Source: Flavobacterium sp. LC2016-12 (GTDB lineage Bacteria > Bacteroidota > Bacteroidia > Flavobacteriales > Flavobacteriaceae). Taken from it: DNA of 64,000 nt. This document shows, one piece after another, positions 1 through 9,346 of the stretch; positions within the stretch are counted from its first letter, which is position 1, and each line of letters begins with the position of its first letter. The notes beneath the pieces are model-generated. The model searched no databases. It saw nothing but the letters and a program-made list of their open reading frames with translations, and had not been told where the DNA came from. The translations under genes and the position numbers were made by a program. The stretch spans positions 1-64,000 of the forward strand of contig NZ_JADKPT010000010.1 of assembly GCF_015351595.1 (NCBI RefSeq), given 5' to 3'.

Positions 1-110
1 GACGAGGACCCGAGCGATAGCGAATTGGCGAAGCAATCCCCGCGAGAAACTCTACAAAGCAATTCGACAATCATTGTCGAGCTACTTACGGGGATTCCTC
101 GTCCCTCGGA
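1..110. repeat. Intergenic inverted-repeat element at the left edge
   Basis: Non-coding, relatively GC-rich stretch downstream of metF. GACGAGGA at 1-8 is the reverse complement of TCCTCGTC at 96-103, AATCCCCG near 35-42 pairs with CGGGGATT at 89-96, and a perfect 15-nt palindrome around CGACAAT/ATTGTCG lies at about 65-79. It can fold into a long cruciform-like hairpin and may act as transcript end for the metH-metF unit. It looks like one of the dispersed intergenic repeats of flavobacterial genomes; its left boundary is outside the window. Confidence 0.5.
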
Positions 111-155
111 ATGACATACTGTGAGTTATTACAGTATATTTAAGCAAAAAAACTC

Positions 156-1112
156 TTAAAAAATCTGACTCGCGATCTGGCGAATATTCTCAGATTTACC
201 CATTGAATAATAGTGCAAAACCGGAACTCCCGCCGCTTTTAGTTCAAGAGATTGCTGAATAGCCCACTCGATTCCGACTTGTTTGATTTCACCATTATTT
301 TTACATTTATCGACAGCATCGATTAAATCTTCTGGTAAATCGATTCTGAAAATCTGTGGCAAAATCTGTAAATGTCTTTGAACTGCAATTGGCTTAATTC
401 CAGGGATAATCGGAATTGTGATACCTATTTCTCTTGCTTTTGCTACAAATTCAAAATATTTAGCATTGTCAAAAAACATTTGTGTCACCACATAATCAGC
501 ACCTGCATCTACTTTTTCTTTCAATCGCTTTAAATCTGATTGTAAAGATGGGGATTCTAAATGTTTCTCCGGATATCCCGCAACACCAATACAAAAATCA
601 GCTTTATTGTCGGCATCCATAACTTCATGAAGGTATTTTCCGCAATTTAAATCGTTGATTTGGCGAACTAAATCTATAGCAAAGCTGTTCCCTCCAGCTT
701 TAGGAACAAAAGATTGTTCGTCTTTCATCGCGTCTCCACGAAGTGCCATTACATTGTTGATTCCCAAATATTGACAATCAACCAACATGTATTCTGTTTC
801 TTCCTGAGTGAAACCTCCGCAAAGCAAATGCGGAACAGTATCAACATTGTATTTGTGTTTTATAGAAGCGCAAATTCCAAGTGTTCCCGGACGCATACGA
901 GTCAATTTTTTATCTAAAAGTCCGTTTCCTTTATCAATATAAATATACTCTTCACGAGAAGTCGTTACATCAATAAACGGTGGCTTAAACTCCATTAACG
1001 GATCAATATTATCGTATAATTCCTGAATACTTTTCCCTTTTTGAGGCGGAATAAGTTCAAATGAGAATAAGGTATTTCCTTTGGCGTTTTCTATATGTTC
1101 TGTTACTTTCAT
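156..1112 (-). CDS. metF: Methylenetetrahydrofolate reductase [NAD(P)H]
   Basis: Reduces 5,10-methylene-THF to 5-methyl-THF, the methyl donor used by methionine synthase; a cytosolic FAD enzyme with a TIM barrel. The 318-residue product has the family signature FSFELIPP near residues 17-24 (the Glu is the catalytic acid in MetF), GGFTQEE near residue 100, ALRGD near 123 and VTQMFFD near 209. The length is normal for bacterial MetF. It is the last gene of a minus-strand group that starts at a SAM-I riboswitch (6087-6196) and runs through the two methionine synthase pieces, so it is probably repressed by SAM. The 165-nt gap to the upstream gene holds a long inverted repeat. Confidence 0.97.
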   Translation of the reverse strand: MKVTEHIENAKGNTLFSFELIPPQKGKSIQELYDNIDPLMEFKPPFIDVTTSREEYIYIDKGNGLLDKKLTRMRPGTLGICASIKHKYNVDTVPHLLCGGFTQEETEYMLVDCQYLGINNVMALRGDAMKDEQSFVPKAGGNSFAIDLVRQINDLNCGKYLHEVMDADNKADFCIGVAGYPEKHLESPSLQSDLKRLKEKVDAGADYVVTQMFFDNAKYFEFVAKAREIGITIPIIPGIKPIAVQRHLQILPQIFRIDLPEDLIDAVDKCKNNGEIKQVGIEWAIQQSLELKAAGVPVLHYYSMGKSENIRQIASQIF

Positions 1113-1200
1113 TATTTAAGTTATGAGTTATGAATTATGAGTTTTGAGTTATTTGTGTAAAAAATCTGAATCAAAAAACATAATCAAATAATCTTATTTT

Positions 1201-1265
1201 GTTTCAAGTTTCAGGTTTCAAGTTTCACGTTGCTTTAGAGAACCTGAAACTTGAAACCTGAAACA
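1201..1265. repeat. Low-complexity inverted repeat between metH and metF
   Basis: A stretch built from the words TTTCAAG and TTTCAGG is followed by its reverse complement (CTTGAAA, CCTGAAA). The outer arms of about 24 nt match with one mismatch, leaving a loop of roughly a dozen bases. It lies between two genes of one presumed operon, so the transcript would carry a strong hairpin here. The same vocabulary recurs at 12773-12806, 13820-13856 and 19857-19875. Confidence 0.75.
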
Positions 1266-1277
1266 AATAAAACTTTC

Positions 1278-3953
1278 TTAATCTGCTATATTAGGGTTTA
1301 ACCATTTGCTTGCATATTCAGTTGAGACGCTGCGTCGCTTCGCGTAATCGACCACCTGATCTTCTTTTATTTTTCCAAGTCCGAAATACCTGCTTTTTGG
1401 ATTTCCGAAATAATATCCGGAAACCGATGAGGCTGGCCACATCGCCATGCTTTCGGTCAGTGTTACTCCAATTTCTTCGGCTACATTTAAAAGCTTCCAA
1501 ATTGTCGGTTTTTCCAAGTGATCCGGACAAGCCGGATAACCCGGAGCTGGACGAATTCCTTTATAATTTTCTTTAATCAACTCTTCGTTTGTTAAAGATT
1601 CTTCTGCATCATAACCCCAGAAATCTTTACGAACTCTTTCGTGAAGATATTCGGCGAAAGCCTCAGCAAAACGATCTGCTAATGCCTTAACCATAATCGA
1701 ATTATAATCATCCAAATCCTTCTCAAATTCAGCTGCCCATTCGTCTACACCAAAACCGGTTGTCACACAAAAAGCTCCAATATAATCCTCTATTCCGCTT
1801 TCTTTTGGCAGAATAAAATCAGACAATGCAATATTCGGCGCGCCTTTTGTCTTTTGTGATTGCTGACGAAGCGTTAAGAATTTCTCCAAAACTTTTCCGT
1901 TTTCATCACGCAATTCGATATCGTCATCATCAACCTGATTCGCAGGAAAAATGCCGTAAATACCTTTTGCTTGTAGTTTTTTCTCAGCCAAAATTACTTT
2001 CAACATCGCCTGAGCATCTGCAAAAAGAGAAGTTGCTTCTTTACCCACAACCTCATCCGTTAAAATCGCAGGATATTTTCCGTGCAATTCCCAAGTTTGA
2101 AAAAATGGCGTCCAGTCGATATACGGAACCAAAACATCCAGATCAACTTCAACTGTCTGTTTACCAATAAATTTTGGTTTTGTTGGAGTGTATTCGCTCC
2201 AGTCTAACTGCATTTTATTTTTACGCGCATCTTCAATGCTTAAGAAGTTTTTATCTCTCGAACGATTCAAAAACGTTTCTCTAAACGAATCGTATTCTGC
2301 ACGAATATCGCTCGCATATATTTTACGGTTATGATCCAATAAATTTCCTGCAACAGTCACGGCGCGCGAAGCATCGTTTACGTGAATTACAGTTTCTCTA
2401 TATTGTGGCGCGATTTTCACGGCGGTATGCGCGCGCGAAGTGGTTGCACCACCAATCATAATCGGAATTTTAATTCCTTGTTTGTCTAATTCTTTGGCCA
2501 GATAAACCATTTCGTCAAGCGAAGGTGTGATCAGTCCGCTTAGTCCAATAATATCAACATTATGTTCAATCGCAGCCGCAATAATTTTTTCCGGAGGCAC
2601 CATAACACCAAGATCTACAATCTCGTAATTGTTACAAGCCAAAACCACCGAAACAATATTTTTACCAATATCGTGAACGTCCCCTTTTACGGTCGCCATC
2701 AATATTTTTCCATTTCCTTGTTTGTCTCCGGCTTGTTTGCTTGCTTCGATATAAGGCAATAAATAAGCAACGGCTTTTTTCATTACACGCGCTGATTTTA
2801 CCACCTGAGGCAAGAACATTTTTCCGCTTCCGAATAAATCTCCAACCACATTCATTCCGGTCATCAAATTGATTTCGATAACTTCAATTGGTTTAGTTGC
2901 TGCCAAACGAGCTTCTTCAACATCTTCTTCAATAAAAGCATCAACTCCTTTTACCAATGAATGCGTAATTCTTTCCTGAACCGTTCCTAAACGCCATTCC
3001 TGAATCGCTTTTTCATCTGATTTTACTTCGCCTTTTACGTTCTCAGCAAAATCCAAAAGTCTTTCAGTTGCATCATCACGTCTGTTCAAGATTACGTCTT
3101 CAACGTGTTCTAATAAGTCTTTCGGGATATCATCATAAATCGAAAGCATCTCCGGATTCACAATTCCCATTGTCATTCCGTTCTTGATCGCATGGTATAA
3201 AAACACCGAGTGCATCGCTTCACGAACCGTGTCATTTCCTCTAAAAGAAAACGAAACGTTACTTACTCCACCACTGATATGCGCATGAGGCAAGTTATCT
3301 CGAACCCATTTTGTACCTCTAAAAAAGTCCAAAGCATTCAAGCGATGTTCTTCCATTCCGGTTGCAACGGGAAAAATATTTAAATCGAAAATGATATCCT
3401 GTGGAGGAAAACCAACTTTGTTAACCAAAATATCATACGAACGCTGACAAATTTCAACTCGTCGATCGTAATTATCGGCCTGACCTACTTCGTCAAAAGC
3501 CATAATAATAGCCGCAGCTCCGTAACGTTTAATTAATTTGGCGTGATGAATAAAGGCTTCTTCGCCTTCTTTCAACGAAATCGAGTTGACAACACTTTTT
3601 CCCTGTACTACTTTAAGACCCGCTTCGATGATTTCCCATTTCGAACTGTCAATCATAATCGGCACTCTCGAAATATCCGGTTCTGATGCAATTAAATTCA
3701 GGAATTTTGTCATCGCCTGAACACCATCAAGCATTCCTTCATCCATATTAATATCGATGATTTGTGCTCCACCTTCTACTTGTTGTCTTGCAATATCAAG
3801 CGCCTCGTCATATTTCTCTTCCTTGATTAAGCGAAGGAATTTTCGTGAACCCGTTACATTCGTACGCTCCCCAACGTTTACAAAAACACTTTCGGGCGTA
3901 ATAATCAACGGTTCTAATCCTGCTAATACAAGGTCTCTTCTTTTTTCTGCCAT
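1278..3953 (-). CDS. metH: Methionine synthase, pterin/B12/activation part (split MetH, C-terminal piece)
   Basis: Carries the methyl-THF, cobalamin and SAM-reactivation modules of B12-dependent methionine synthase, but no homocysteine-binding module, which is a separate gene at 4763-5767. In the 891 residues, the pterin-binding domain is about 20-290 ([16 protein letters not shown], then DINMDEG near 68), the cap/B12 domain about 310-560 with DVHDIG at 425-430 (His427 is the expected lower cobalt ligand), and the activation domain about 590-880 with [12 protein letters not shown] and a [11 protein letters not shown] stretch near the end. This is not a frameshift: the two parts lie about 0.8 kb apart with another ORF between them, and each is intact. 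SAM control is expected through the riboswitch at 6087-6196. Confidence 0.96.
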   Translation of the reverse strand: MAEKRRDLVLAGLEPLIITPESVFVNVGERTNVTGSRKFLRLIKEEKYDEALDIARQQVEGGAQIIDINMDEGMLDGVQAMTKFLNLIASEPDISRVPIMIDSSKWEIIEAGLKVVQGKSVVNSISLKEGEEAFIHHAKLIKRYGAAAIIMAFDEVGQADNYDRRVEICQRSYDILVNKVGFPPQDIIFDLNIFPVATGMEEHRLNALDFFRGTKWVRDNLPHAHISGGVSNVSFSFRGNDTVREAMHSVFLYHAIKNGMTMGIVNPEMLSIYDDIPKDLLEHVEDVILNRRDDATERLLDFAENVKGEVKSDEKAIQEWRLGTVQERITHSLVKGVDAFIEEDVEEARLAATKPIEVIEINLMTGMNVVGDLFGSGKMFLPQVVKSARVMKKAVAYLLPYIEASKQAGDKQGNGKILMATVKGDVHDIGKNIVSVVLACNNYEIVDLGVMVPPEKIIAAAIEHNVDIIGLSGLITPSLDEMVYLAKELDKQGIKIPIMIGGATTSRAHTAVKIAPQYRETVIHVNDASRAVTVAGNLLDHNRKIYASDIRAEYDSFRETFLNRSRDKNFLSIEDARKNKMQLDWSEYTPTKPKFIGKQTVEVDLDVLVPYIDWTPFFQTWELHGKYPAILTDEVVGKEATSLFADAQAMLKVILAEKKLQAKGIYGIFPANQVDDDDIELRDENGKVLEKFLTLRQQSQKTKGAPNIALSDFILPKESGIEDYIGAFCVTTGFGVDEWAAEFEKDLDDYNSIMVKALADRFAEAFAEYLHERVRKDFWGYDAEESLTNEELIKENYKGIRPAPGYPACPDHLEKPTIWKLLNVAEEIGVTLTESMAMWPASSVSGYYFGNPKSRYFGLGKIKEDQVVDYAKRRSVSTEYASKWLNPNIAD

Positions 3954-4420
3954 TTTCTTTTTAAGTTACTAAGATTCTAAGTTGCTTAGATTCTGAGTTT
4001 TTTTATTCTTTGTTTTCTTTCCTGCAATCCCGAAGCTTCGGGACAAAACCTTGTAGGTATATTCGTTTTTAATAATCTTATTTTGGGCGTGTCCCAAGGG
4101 CCGGGCTATCCGTTCCTAGTCCTCGCACTTCCTTCGTCAGGCTGTGGGCTATCCACTTCTATCCCTCACGCAAACTCAGTTTCAAAAGATGATTTATATT
4201 TTCACGATTTCAATTGCCGTTTTTGAAATAAATTTTTCAAATCTTTGAACCAATTTTTATATTTCGTTCCTACGGAACTCTTGTTTTGTGTCGTTTATCA
4301 TTTTCAACGGAATAAATTCCGTTGCTACCAACATTTCGTTCCTCCGGAACTTTTTTAAAGAGATTTTCACTCTATACTTCCTTTAAAGTTTTCAAAACCT
4401 TACAAGTTTGTTATTAACTT
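3954..4420. repeat. Gene-free 467-nt stretch made of dispersed repeat fragments
   Basis: No convincing ORF. From 3960 to 4000 there is a spacer made of the words TTACTAAGATTCTAAG. From about 4084 to 4175 there is a GC-richer block (GGGCGTGTCCCAAGGGCCGG onward). Around 4258-4352, copies of TTCGTTCCTACGGAACT and TTCGTTCCTCCGGAACT flank AACGGAATAAATTCCGTT, itself an inverted repeat. The CCTCCGGAACT unit also occurs near 13955-13967. It lies inside the presumed metH operon; I see no promoter of the usual type in it. Confidence 0.6.
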
Positions 4421-4684
4421 TTAATCAGTAAAAACATGTTTCTCAAACCCTCCATAAAACACCTTTTCTATCCAGTTCTTAAATTCTAAATTGGTCGTAA
4501 TATGATATATTTTACCATTACTTTCTATTTTGAATTTTTCGTTATTATCAATCTTGCTTTTAATACTTTTTAATTCTGAAACACAATACATATAGGGACT
4601 CATGGTATCATACCAATTAGAGTTTAAAAATGCGTTAAAAACTTCTCCGTTTTCTGAATACACTATATGCTCTGCTTTTTCCAT
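4421..4684 (-). CDS. Hypothetical protein, 87 aa, inside the split metH operon
   Basis: Not recognised. A small, soluble-looking acidic/aromatic protein (start MEKAEHIVYS, end GGFEKHVFTD) with no signal peptide, membrane segment or familiar motif. It lies between the two halves of methionine synthase on the same strand, 78 nt downstream of the homocysteine-binding half, and would be cotranscribed with them. Its position is the only hint of function. Because it is flanked by dispersed repeats (3954-4420, and a palindrome remnant at about 4716-4747), it may be a later insertion into the operon rather than a methionine gene. Confidence 0.6.
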   Translation of the reverse strand: MEKAEHIVYSENGEVFNAFLNSNWYDTMSPYMYCVSELKSIKSKIDNNEKFKIESNGKIYHITTNLEFKNWIEKVFYGGFEKHVFTD

Positions 4685-4715
4685 TAAATAGTTTAAACTT
4701 TAGAACCAACTACTA

Positions 4716-4747
4716 AATTTATACCTACATGGTTTTAGAAACCTTGT
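4716..4747. repeat. Imperfect palindrome of the ACCTACAAGG...CCTTGTAG family
   Basis: ACCTACATGGTTT and AAACCTTGTAG face each other around a short loop. It resembles the perfect palindrome at 5834-5860, and related words (AAACCTTGTAGGT) occur near 4046-4060. This is a short dispersed palindromic repeat between genes of the operon. Confidence 0.55.
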
Positions 4748-4762
4748 AGAAAATGAAAATTA

Positions 4763-5767
4763 TTATGCCAATACCGGCGCCACTCTAGGCTTATAATCCT
4801 TCGCCACCTCAGCAATTAATCGAATATGATCCGGAGTTGTTCCGCAACAACCGCCGATGATGTTGATTAAATTATCGTCTAAATATTCTTTGATTAAGGC
4901 CTGAGTTTGTTCTGGTGTTTCATCATATTGTCCGAATGCGTTTGGTAATCCCGCATTTGGATGTGCTGAAACGTTGAACTGTGTATGCTGTGATAATGTT
5001 TTTAAATACGGTTTTAATAAATCGGCTCCAAGAGCGCAATTGAATCCAACACTTAATAACGGAATATGTGACACTGAAATAAGGAAAGCTTCAACGGTTT
5101 GTCCAGAAAGTGTTCTTCCTGAAGCATCGGTAATCGTTCCTGAAACCATGATTGGAATATCAAGATTACGTTCGTCTTTTACTTCTTCGATTGCGAAAAG
5201 TGCTGCTTTTGCATTTAAAGTATCGAAAATAGTTTCTACCAAAAGTAAATCACATCCGCCATCCATTAAAGCTTCCACTTGTTGTTTATATGCGATACGC
5301 AAATCATCAAATGTTACGGCTCTGTAACCCGGATCGTTTACGTCTGGAGACATACTTGCCGTTCTGTTTGTCGGTCCGATTGAACCGGCAACGAAACGTG
5401 GTTTGTCTGGGTTTTTAGCTGTGAATTCATCTGCTACCTGACGCGCAATTTTAGCCGATTCGTAGTTTAATTCGTAAACTAAATCTTCCAGGAAATAGTC
5501 GGCCATACCGATTGTAGTTCCTGAAAAAGTATTGGTTTCTACAATGTCTGCGCCTGCATCAAAATACGCGGCGTGAACATCGCGGATCGCTTGTGGTTGT
5601 GTTATGGATAGTAAATCGTTGTTTCCTTTTAACGGATGCGGAAAATCTTTGAAACGCTCTCCTCTGAAATCTTCTTCTGAGAAATTATAGCGTTGCAACA
5701 TTGTTCCCATTGCTCCATCAAGGATTAGGATATTTTTTTTAATTGCTTCCTGAATTGTTATTGCCAT
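4763..5767 (-). CDS. Homocysteine S-methyltransferase module (split MetH, N-terminal piece)
   Basis: Homocysteine-binding barrel of cobalamin methionine synthase as a free-standing 334-residue protein. It has [10 protein letters not shown] at residues 16-25, SGQTVEAF near 221 and the three zinc-ligand cysteines in place: Cys244 (VGFNCALG) and Cys307-Cys308 ([10 protein letters not shown]). It should bind homocysteine through zinc and accept the methyl group from methylcobalamin held by the separate protein at 1278-3953. It is the first gene behind the SAM-I riboswitch, but the leader between them is about 320 nt and contains two perfect palindromes (5834-5860, 5935-5960). A stand-alone betaine- or S-methylmethionine-type enzyme is less likely given the neighbour. 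Confidence 0.93.
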   Translation of the reverse strand: MAITIQEAIKKNILILDGAMGTMLQRYNFSEEDFRGERFKDFPHPLKGNNDLLSITQPQAIRDVHAAYFDAGADIVETNTFSGTTIGMADYFLEDLVYELNYESAKIARQVADEFTAKNPDKPRFVAGSIGPTNRTASMSPDVNDPGYRAVTFDDLRIAYKQQVEALMDGGCDLLLVETIFDTLNAKAALFAIEEVKDERNLDIPIMVSGTITDASGRTLSGQTVEAFLISVSHIPLLSVGFNCALGADLLKPYLKTLSQHTQFNVSAHPNAGLPNAFGQYDETPEQTQALIKEYLDDNLINIIGGCCGTTPDHIRLIAEVAKDYKPRVAPVLA

Positions 5768-5833
5768 TTTTTTTGTCTTTTGCCACGAAGGCGCTAAGAC
5801 ACTAAGCTTTTTTTAATTTTTATTATCTTCATA

Positions 5834-5860
5834 CCTAACAGGTTTTGAAAACCTGTTAGG
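5834..5860. repeat. Perfect 13+13 palindrome in the leader of split metH
   Basis: CCTAACAGGTTTT, one G, then AAAACCTGTTAGG: two perfectly complementary 13-nt arms around a single base. It lies about 70 nt upstream of the homocysteine-binding gene in its transcribed leader, and belongs to the same palindrome family as 4716-4747. Confidence 0.8.
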
Positions 5861-5934
5861 ATACGTGGTTTGATTCACATTGATCCCAAGAATTCACTAC
5901 TGCTATCTAATTAGCCCCGATGGGAGCAAATATC

Positions 5935-5960
5935 CTTTTATCCGCCGCGGCGGATAAAAG
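5935..5960. repeat. Perfect 26-bp GC-rich palindrome
   Basis: CTTTTATCCGCCG followed directly by its reverse complement CGGCGGATAAAAG, with no spacer. It stands out in AT-rich intergenic DNA. It lies between the SAM-I riboswitch and split metH; dispersed-repeat core or protein-binding site cannot be told apart here. Confidence 0.85.
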
Positions 5961-6086
5961 ATATTGTGGACAGCGGGAACGATGTTGGCATAAATGCGCC
6001 AATAATTCGCTCATTAAACTGTGAATTCAGTAAAATAATATTGTAAGGTTGTCAGGAAAAGTTGAGGAAATACTTTATGTATTTGT

Positions 6087-6196
6087 GTTATCTATCTTTA
6101 ATACTATGAACTAGTGTAAAGTAGAATTTAGCACCTTCTTTATGATAAAGGGTTGCTAAGGTTTCATCGGGTCTATCCCTCCGCCTTTCGTGATAA
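6087..6196 (-). ncRNA. SAM-I (S-box) riboswitch, copy 1
   Basis: On the minus strand the core reads GGCGGAGGGATAGACCCGAT, then GAAACCTTAGCAACCC, a short P3 hairpin, and AAGGTGCTAAATTCTAC. This is the diagnostic S-box core (AGGGA...CCC.AUGAA..CC..GCAACC...GGUGCUAA). P1 is closed by GTTATC (6191-6196) with GATAAC (6087-6092). It precedes split metH, so high SAM should reduce expression of metH and metF. No clear intrinsic terminator follows directly, so the expression mechanism is unclear; about 320 nt separate it from the first start codon. Confidence 0.95.
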
Positions 6197-6220
6197 CTTT
6201 CAATAAATTTAGGAACGGTG

Positions 6221-6251
6221 CAAAGGTATGAAATAGGGTTGCGAATTGCAA
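6221..6251 (-). promoter_or_regulatory. Promoter of the SAM-I/metH unit
   Basis: On the minus strand, TTG (6249-6251), 20 nt, then TACCTTTG (6221-6228), an exact match to the Bacteroidota -7 box TAnnTTTG. Transcription would start about 10-20 nt before the riboswitch P1 stem. Confidence 0.75.
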
Positions 6252-6515
6252 GTTTTTTTTTGAAGGTTCTGAGGGGCTAAGATTCTGAGGTTCTAAGGTT
6301 TTTTTTGAAGGTACTGAGATGCTAAGATAATAAGGTGCTAAGTTTGGCTTTTGTTTTTCAAATATAGCCCGCGGTTTCAACCACGGGGAACGTATTGTGA
6401 TAATTCGTTTGTGTTGTGATCATGTACATTGATTATACGTTGTGTCTATATGTTGCGGTAATGCGATGTGTGTATGCATTGCGTTCCAGTGGTTGAAACC
6501 ACTGGCTATGTTTTA
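6240..6515. repeat. Low-complexity spacer followed by a pair of facing REP-like units
   Basis: From 6260 to 6345 there are repeated words GGTTCTGAGGGGCTAAGATT / GGTACTGAGATGCTAAGAT. From about 6366 to 6395, CCGCGGTTTCAACCACGG, and at about 6482-6510, CCAGTGGTTGAAACCACTGG; both are hairpin-forming units centred on GGTTGAAACC. They resemble the units at 8458-8475, 8528-8554 and 13922-13938. No gene is supported in this stretch. Confidence 0.65.
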
Positions 6516-6525
6516 TATGCTTTAT

Positions 6526-6558
6526 AAAAAAAAACTCAAACTTTTAGTTTGAGCTTTT
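6526..6558 (-). terminator. Intrinsic terminator of the FNR/sulfate-reduction unit
   Basis: CTCAAAC and GTTTGAG arms (7 bp, extended by A/T pairs) with a 5-nt loop, followed in the minus direction by a run of eight or more T. It lies about 43 nt after the stop of the ferredoxin-NADP reductase gene. Confidence 0.8.
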
Positions 6559-6600
6559 TATATAAAATCTTAGAGTCTAGCATCTCAGAATCTTAGTAAC

Positions 6601-7653
6601 TTAGACTATCGCCTTCACAACTGCTTTCGGTGCTTCTTTACGTGTTCCGTCAAAACCGTCTACTCCAGAAACTGTGGTATATTTCAATACGTATTTTTTA
6701 CCTGGATTAATAATTTGGTATGCGGCCTGGCACATTAAAGTTGCTTCGTGGAAACCACAAAGAATCAATTTTAATTTTCCTGGATATGTGTTTACGTCTC
6801 CAATGGCAAAGATTCCCGGAATATTGGTCTGGTAATCTAAGGCGTTGTTTACTTTAATTGCATTTTTCTCGATATCTAATCCCCAGTCTCCAATTGGACC
6901 TAATTTTGGTGTTAATCCAAAAAGCGGTATGAAATAGTCACATTCGATTTTACGGTGTGCACCGTTTTCTTCGATATCTAACGATTCAACATGCTCAGCA
7001 CCGTTGATTCCGATAACTTCTGCAGGTGTAATTAATTTGATTTTTCCAGCTGTTTTTAGTTCCTGTACTTTCTCTACAGAATCTAAAGCTCCTCTAAATT
7101 CGTTTCTTCTGTGAATTAAAGTTACTTCTGAAGCTACGTTTGCCAAGAAAATACTCCAGTCTAAAGCTGAATCTCCTCCTCCTGCAATTACAACTCTTTT
7201 ATCTCTGAATTTCTCTGGATTTTTGATGAAGTATTTTACTCCTTTATCTTCGTAAAACTCGATATCTTCAATAAGTGGCTTGCGTGGCTCAAAACTTCCT
7301 AAACCTCCTGCGATAGCGATAACCGGCGCGTGAAATTTAGTTCCTTTATTTGAGGTTACAATGAAACTTCCGTCTTCTTGCTTGTCGATTGTTTCAGCTC
7401 TTTCTCCTAATGTATAACCTGGCTCAAACTGCTTAATTTGTTCTTGTAAGTTATCAATTAAATCTCCTGCTAAAACTTCCGGGAAACCAGGGATATCATA
7501 AATAGGCTTCTTTGGATACAATTCTGAAAGTTGTCCTCCTGCTTGTGGTAAAGCATCTAAAATATGACATTTTAATTTCAATAGTCCTGCCTCGAAAACG
7601 GCAAATAAACCTGTAGGGCCTGCTCCAATTATAAGTATATCTGTTTTAATCAT
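6601..7653 (-). CDS. Ferredoxin--NADP(+) reductase, thioredoxin-reductase-like type
   Basis: Flavoenzyme passing electrons between NADPH and ferredoxin. The 350 residues show an FAD-binding GAGPTG near residues 9-14, LDALPQAGGQLSELYP near 33-48, an NADPH-binding AGGGDSALDW near 157-166 and a C-terminal AIGDVNTYPGK. The CxxC redox pair of true thioredoxin reductases is absent, which marks the FNR subgroup. It is the last gene of the sulfate-assimilation run, where it can feed reduced ferredoxin to the siroheme sulfite reductase (9339-11429) and the APS reductase branch; that pairing is inferred from context. A terminator follows at 6526-6558. Confidence 0.93.
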   Translation of the reverse strand: MIKTDILIIGAGPTGLFAVFEAGLLKLKCHILDALPQAGGQLSELYPKKPIYDIPGFPEVLAGDLIDNLQEQIKQFEPGYTLGERAETIDKQEDGSFIVTSNKGTKFHAPVIAIAGGLGSFEPRKPLIEDIEFYEDKGVKYFIKNPEKFRDKRVVIAGGGDSALDWSIFLANVASEVTLIHRRNEFRGALDSVEKVQELKTAGKIKLITPAEVIGINGAEHVESLDIEENGAHRKIECDYFIPLFGLTPKLGPIGDWGLDIEKNAIKVNNALDYQTNIPGIFAIGDVNTYPGKLKLILCGFHEATLMCQAAYQIINPGKKYVLKYTTVSGVDGFDGTRKEAPKAVVKAIV

Positions 7654-7749
7654 TATGGTTGTTGTTTATAATCATTCTTAATAATACAAAGAAACGAATA
7701 AATTATTCTTTAATCAATGATTTTTATCATTATTCATTTCTCTTGTGTG

Positions 7750-8331
7750 CTACTCTTTATTTTTAAGGGAAGATGTAATTTCGTTCATTCTTTTAACCTT
7801 TTCTTCAAAATCGCCTTTTAAAGTTTTCCTGTATTCGTTCAGATTTTCTACCATTTGGTTTATGTCTTCGGGAATTACCTCTTCGAAAAACTCACGCAAT
7901 CTTTTAGCTGTTGTTGGCGATTTTCCGTTAGTCGAAATGGCGATTTTTACATTTCCTTTTGTCACGATTCCTCCTAAATAATAATCACATAAATCTGGCG
8001 TATCGGCGATATTGCAAATCAAATAACGCTTTCGGGACAAATCGTATACTCTTTTGTTGACTTTTAAATCATCCGTACAAGCGATTACCATATGGCGTTT
8101 TTTGAGCATTTTCTTTTTGAACTTCGCTTCCGTCAATTTAATTGAAGGATGATTTTCGGCTAAAACTTTAATTTCTAAATGAAAGTCGGGCGCTACGACC
8201 TCAACATTTGCATTTGGACTTGACTTTAGCAAAAAAGAAAGCTTCTCTAATCCGACATTTCCTCCACCCACAATCAACACATTCAGATTGTGAAGCTTTA
8301 GGAATATTGGATATAATTCATTCTGTTCCAT
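7750..8331 (-). CDS. Precorrin-2 dehydrogenase / sirohydrochlorin ferrochelatase (CysG-N, Met8-like)
   Basis: Oxidises precorrin-2 to sirohydrochlorin and is thought to insert iron to make siroheme. The 193 residues start with a Rossmann NAD-binding VLIVGGGNVGLEKLSFLL (residues 14-31) and have ISTNGKSPTTAKRLREFFEE in the second half, a typical CysG-N signature. It is only the N-terminal portion of the E. coli CysG fusion; the methyltransferase portion is the next gene upstream (8570-9346). Together they supply the siroheme needed by the sulfite reductase of the same operon. Confidence 0.92.
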   Translation of the reverse strand: MEQNELYPIFLKLHNLNVLIVGGGNVGLEKLSFLLKSSPNANVEVVAPDFHLEIKVLAENHPSIKLTEAKFKKKMLKKRHMVIACTDDLKVNKRVYDLSRKRYLICNIADTPDLCDYYLGGIVTKGNVKIAISTNGKSPTTAKRLREFFEEVIPEDINQMVENLNEYRKTLKGDFEEKVKRMNEITSSLKNKE

Positions 8332-8439
8332 TTTAATTTATTTTCAACTAATCAAAATTAGATGATTTATTTTTAACAGCATTGGTTTTAAAATCCAATG
8401 TTATAACCATGTGTACACCAGATTGAAATTTGAACGTTT

Positions 8440-8562
8440 ATTTGCCGGGCGTACATCGGGTTGAAACCCGACGCTACAATATTGTTCATCCCTCCGGGAT
8501 TTTATTATGTCACGTGTTCACATTGTGTCCATCAGGTTGAAACCTGACGCTATGTTTCTCTT
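8440..8562. repeat. Two REP-like units around GGTTGAAACC
   Basis: CATCGGGTTGAAACCCGACG (about 8453-8472) and CATCAGGTTGAAACCTGACG (about 8530-8549) are each self-complementary around GGTTGAAACC and followed by CTA. Between them lies CCCTCCGGGA. They form direct copies about 77 nt apart within a 238-nt gap in the operon. Confidence 0.75.
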
Positions 8563-8569
8563 CGGAACT

Positions 8570-9346
8570 TTATCTTGTAATTTCTTTCGACAAAAATTCT
8601 TCGTAAAAGCCTTTTAATTTGTTACTTTCTCTGACAACTTCTCCGAGAACAATAATTGCTGGCGAACTCAGTTGCTTCTCTTTTACAATTTCTAAAATTG
8701 AATTTACTGTTCCAACTCCTACTTTTTCTTCTGAAGTTGTTCCGTTTTGAATGATCGCTACGGGCAAATCTCCTTTGGCTTCTTTTTGAAACAAATCGAT
8801 AATTTGAGGCAATTTGTGCATTCCCATCAAAATTACAACTGTTGCGGATGACTGTGCGGCCAAAGCTACATCTGCAGATAATTTTCTGTCAGAAGTTGTG
8901 CCTGTAATCGCCCAGAAACTTTCTGAAACACCTCTTTTTGTAATCGAAATTCCCAGACTTGCAGGAACTGCTACTACCGAAGAAATTCCAGGAACGACAG
9001 CCGTCTCGATTCCGAAGCTTTCAATAAATTCTACTTCTTCGCTTCCACGCCCAAAAATAAACGGATCCCCGCCTTTTAACCGAACTACATGTCCGTAAGT
9101 CAAAGCATTGTCAACAATTAATTGATTGATCTGATCTTGCGTATAAGCGTGATTCCCAATTTTTTTACCAACAAAAATTCTAATTGCATTTTTGGGTGCG
9201 TAAGCTAGTATTTCTACATTGGCCAATGCATCATACAAAACCACATTCGCTTCAGCCAATGCTTTTGCGCCTTTCAGCGTAAGCAAATCCGGATCGCCGG
9301 GACCTGCACCGACTAAAGTTACTTTGGGTTTCATTGTATTAAGCAT
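8570..9346 (-). CDS. cobA: Uroporphyrinogen-III C-methyltransferase
   Basis: SAM-dependent double methylation of uroporphyrinogen III to precorrin-2, the first committed step to siroheme. Motifs: VTLVGAGPGDPDLLTLKGA at residues 9-27, RLKGGDPFIFGRGSEE near 90-105, VVPGISS near 119 and ITGTTSDRKL near 148. The length is normal at 258 aa. The ATG at 9346 overlaps the end of the sulfite reductase gene by 8 nt; an in-frame ATG at 9334 (MKPKVTLVG) is an equally good start. Either way the arrangement implies translational coupling with the enzyme that uses siroheme. Confidence 0.95.
   Translation of the reverse strand: MLNTMKPKVTLVGAGPGDPDLLTLKGAKALAEANVVLYDALANVEILAYAPKNAIRIFVGKKIGNHAYTQDQINQLIVDNALTYGHVVRLKGGDPFIFGRGSEEVEFIESFGIETAVVPGISSVVAVPASLGISITKRGVSESFWAITGTTSDRKLSADVALAAQSSATVVILMGMHKLPQIIDLFQKEAKGDLPVAIIQNGTTSEEKVGVGTVNSILEIVKEKQLSSPAIIVLGEVVRESNKLKGFYEEFLSKEITR

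Noticed and set aside
1278..5767. Frameshift or broken metH
   Set aside because: The two parts are complete at their domain borders, have proper starts and stops, keep all ligand residues and are separated by about 0.8 kb with another ORF.
6156..6380. 74-aa ORF on the minus strand
   Set aside because: It is formed by the promoter, spacer repeats and SAM-I riboswitch core; the region is explained as RNA, and the predicted protein has no coding features.
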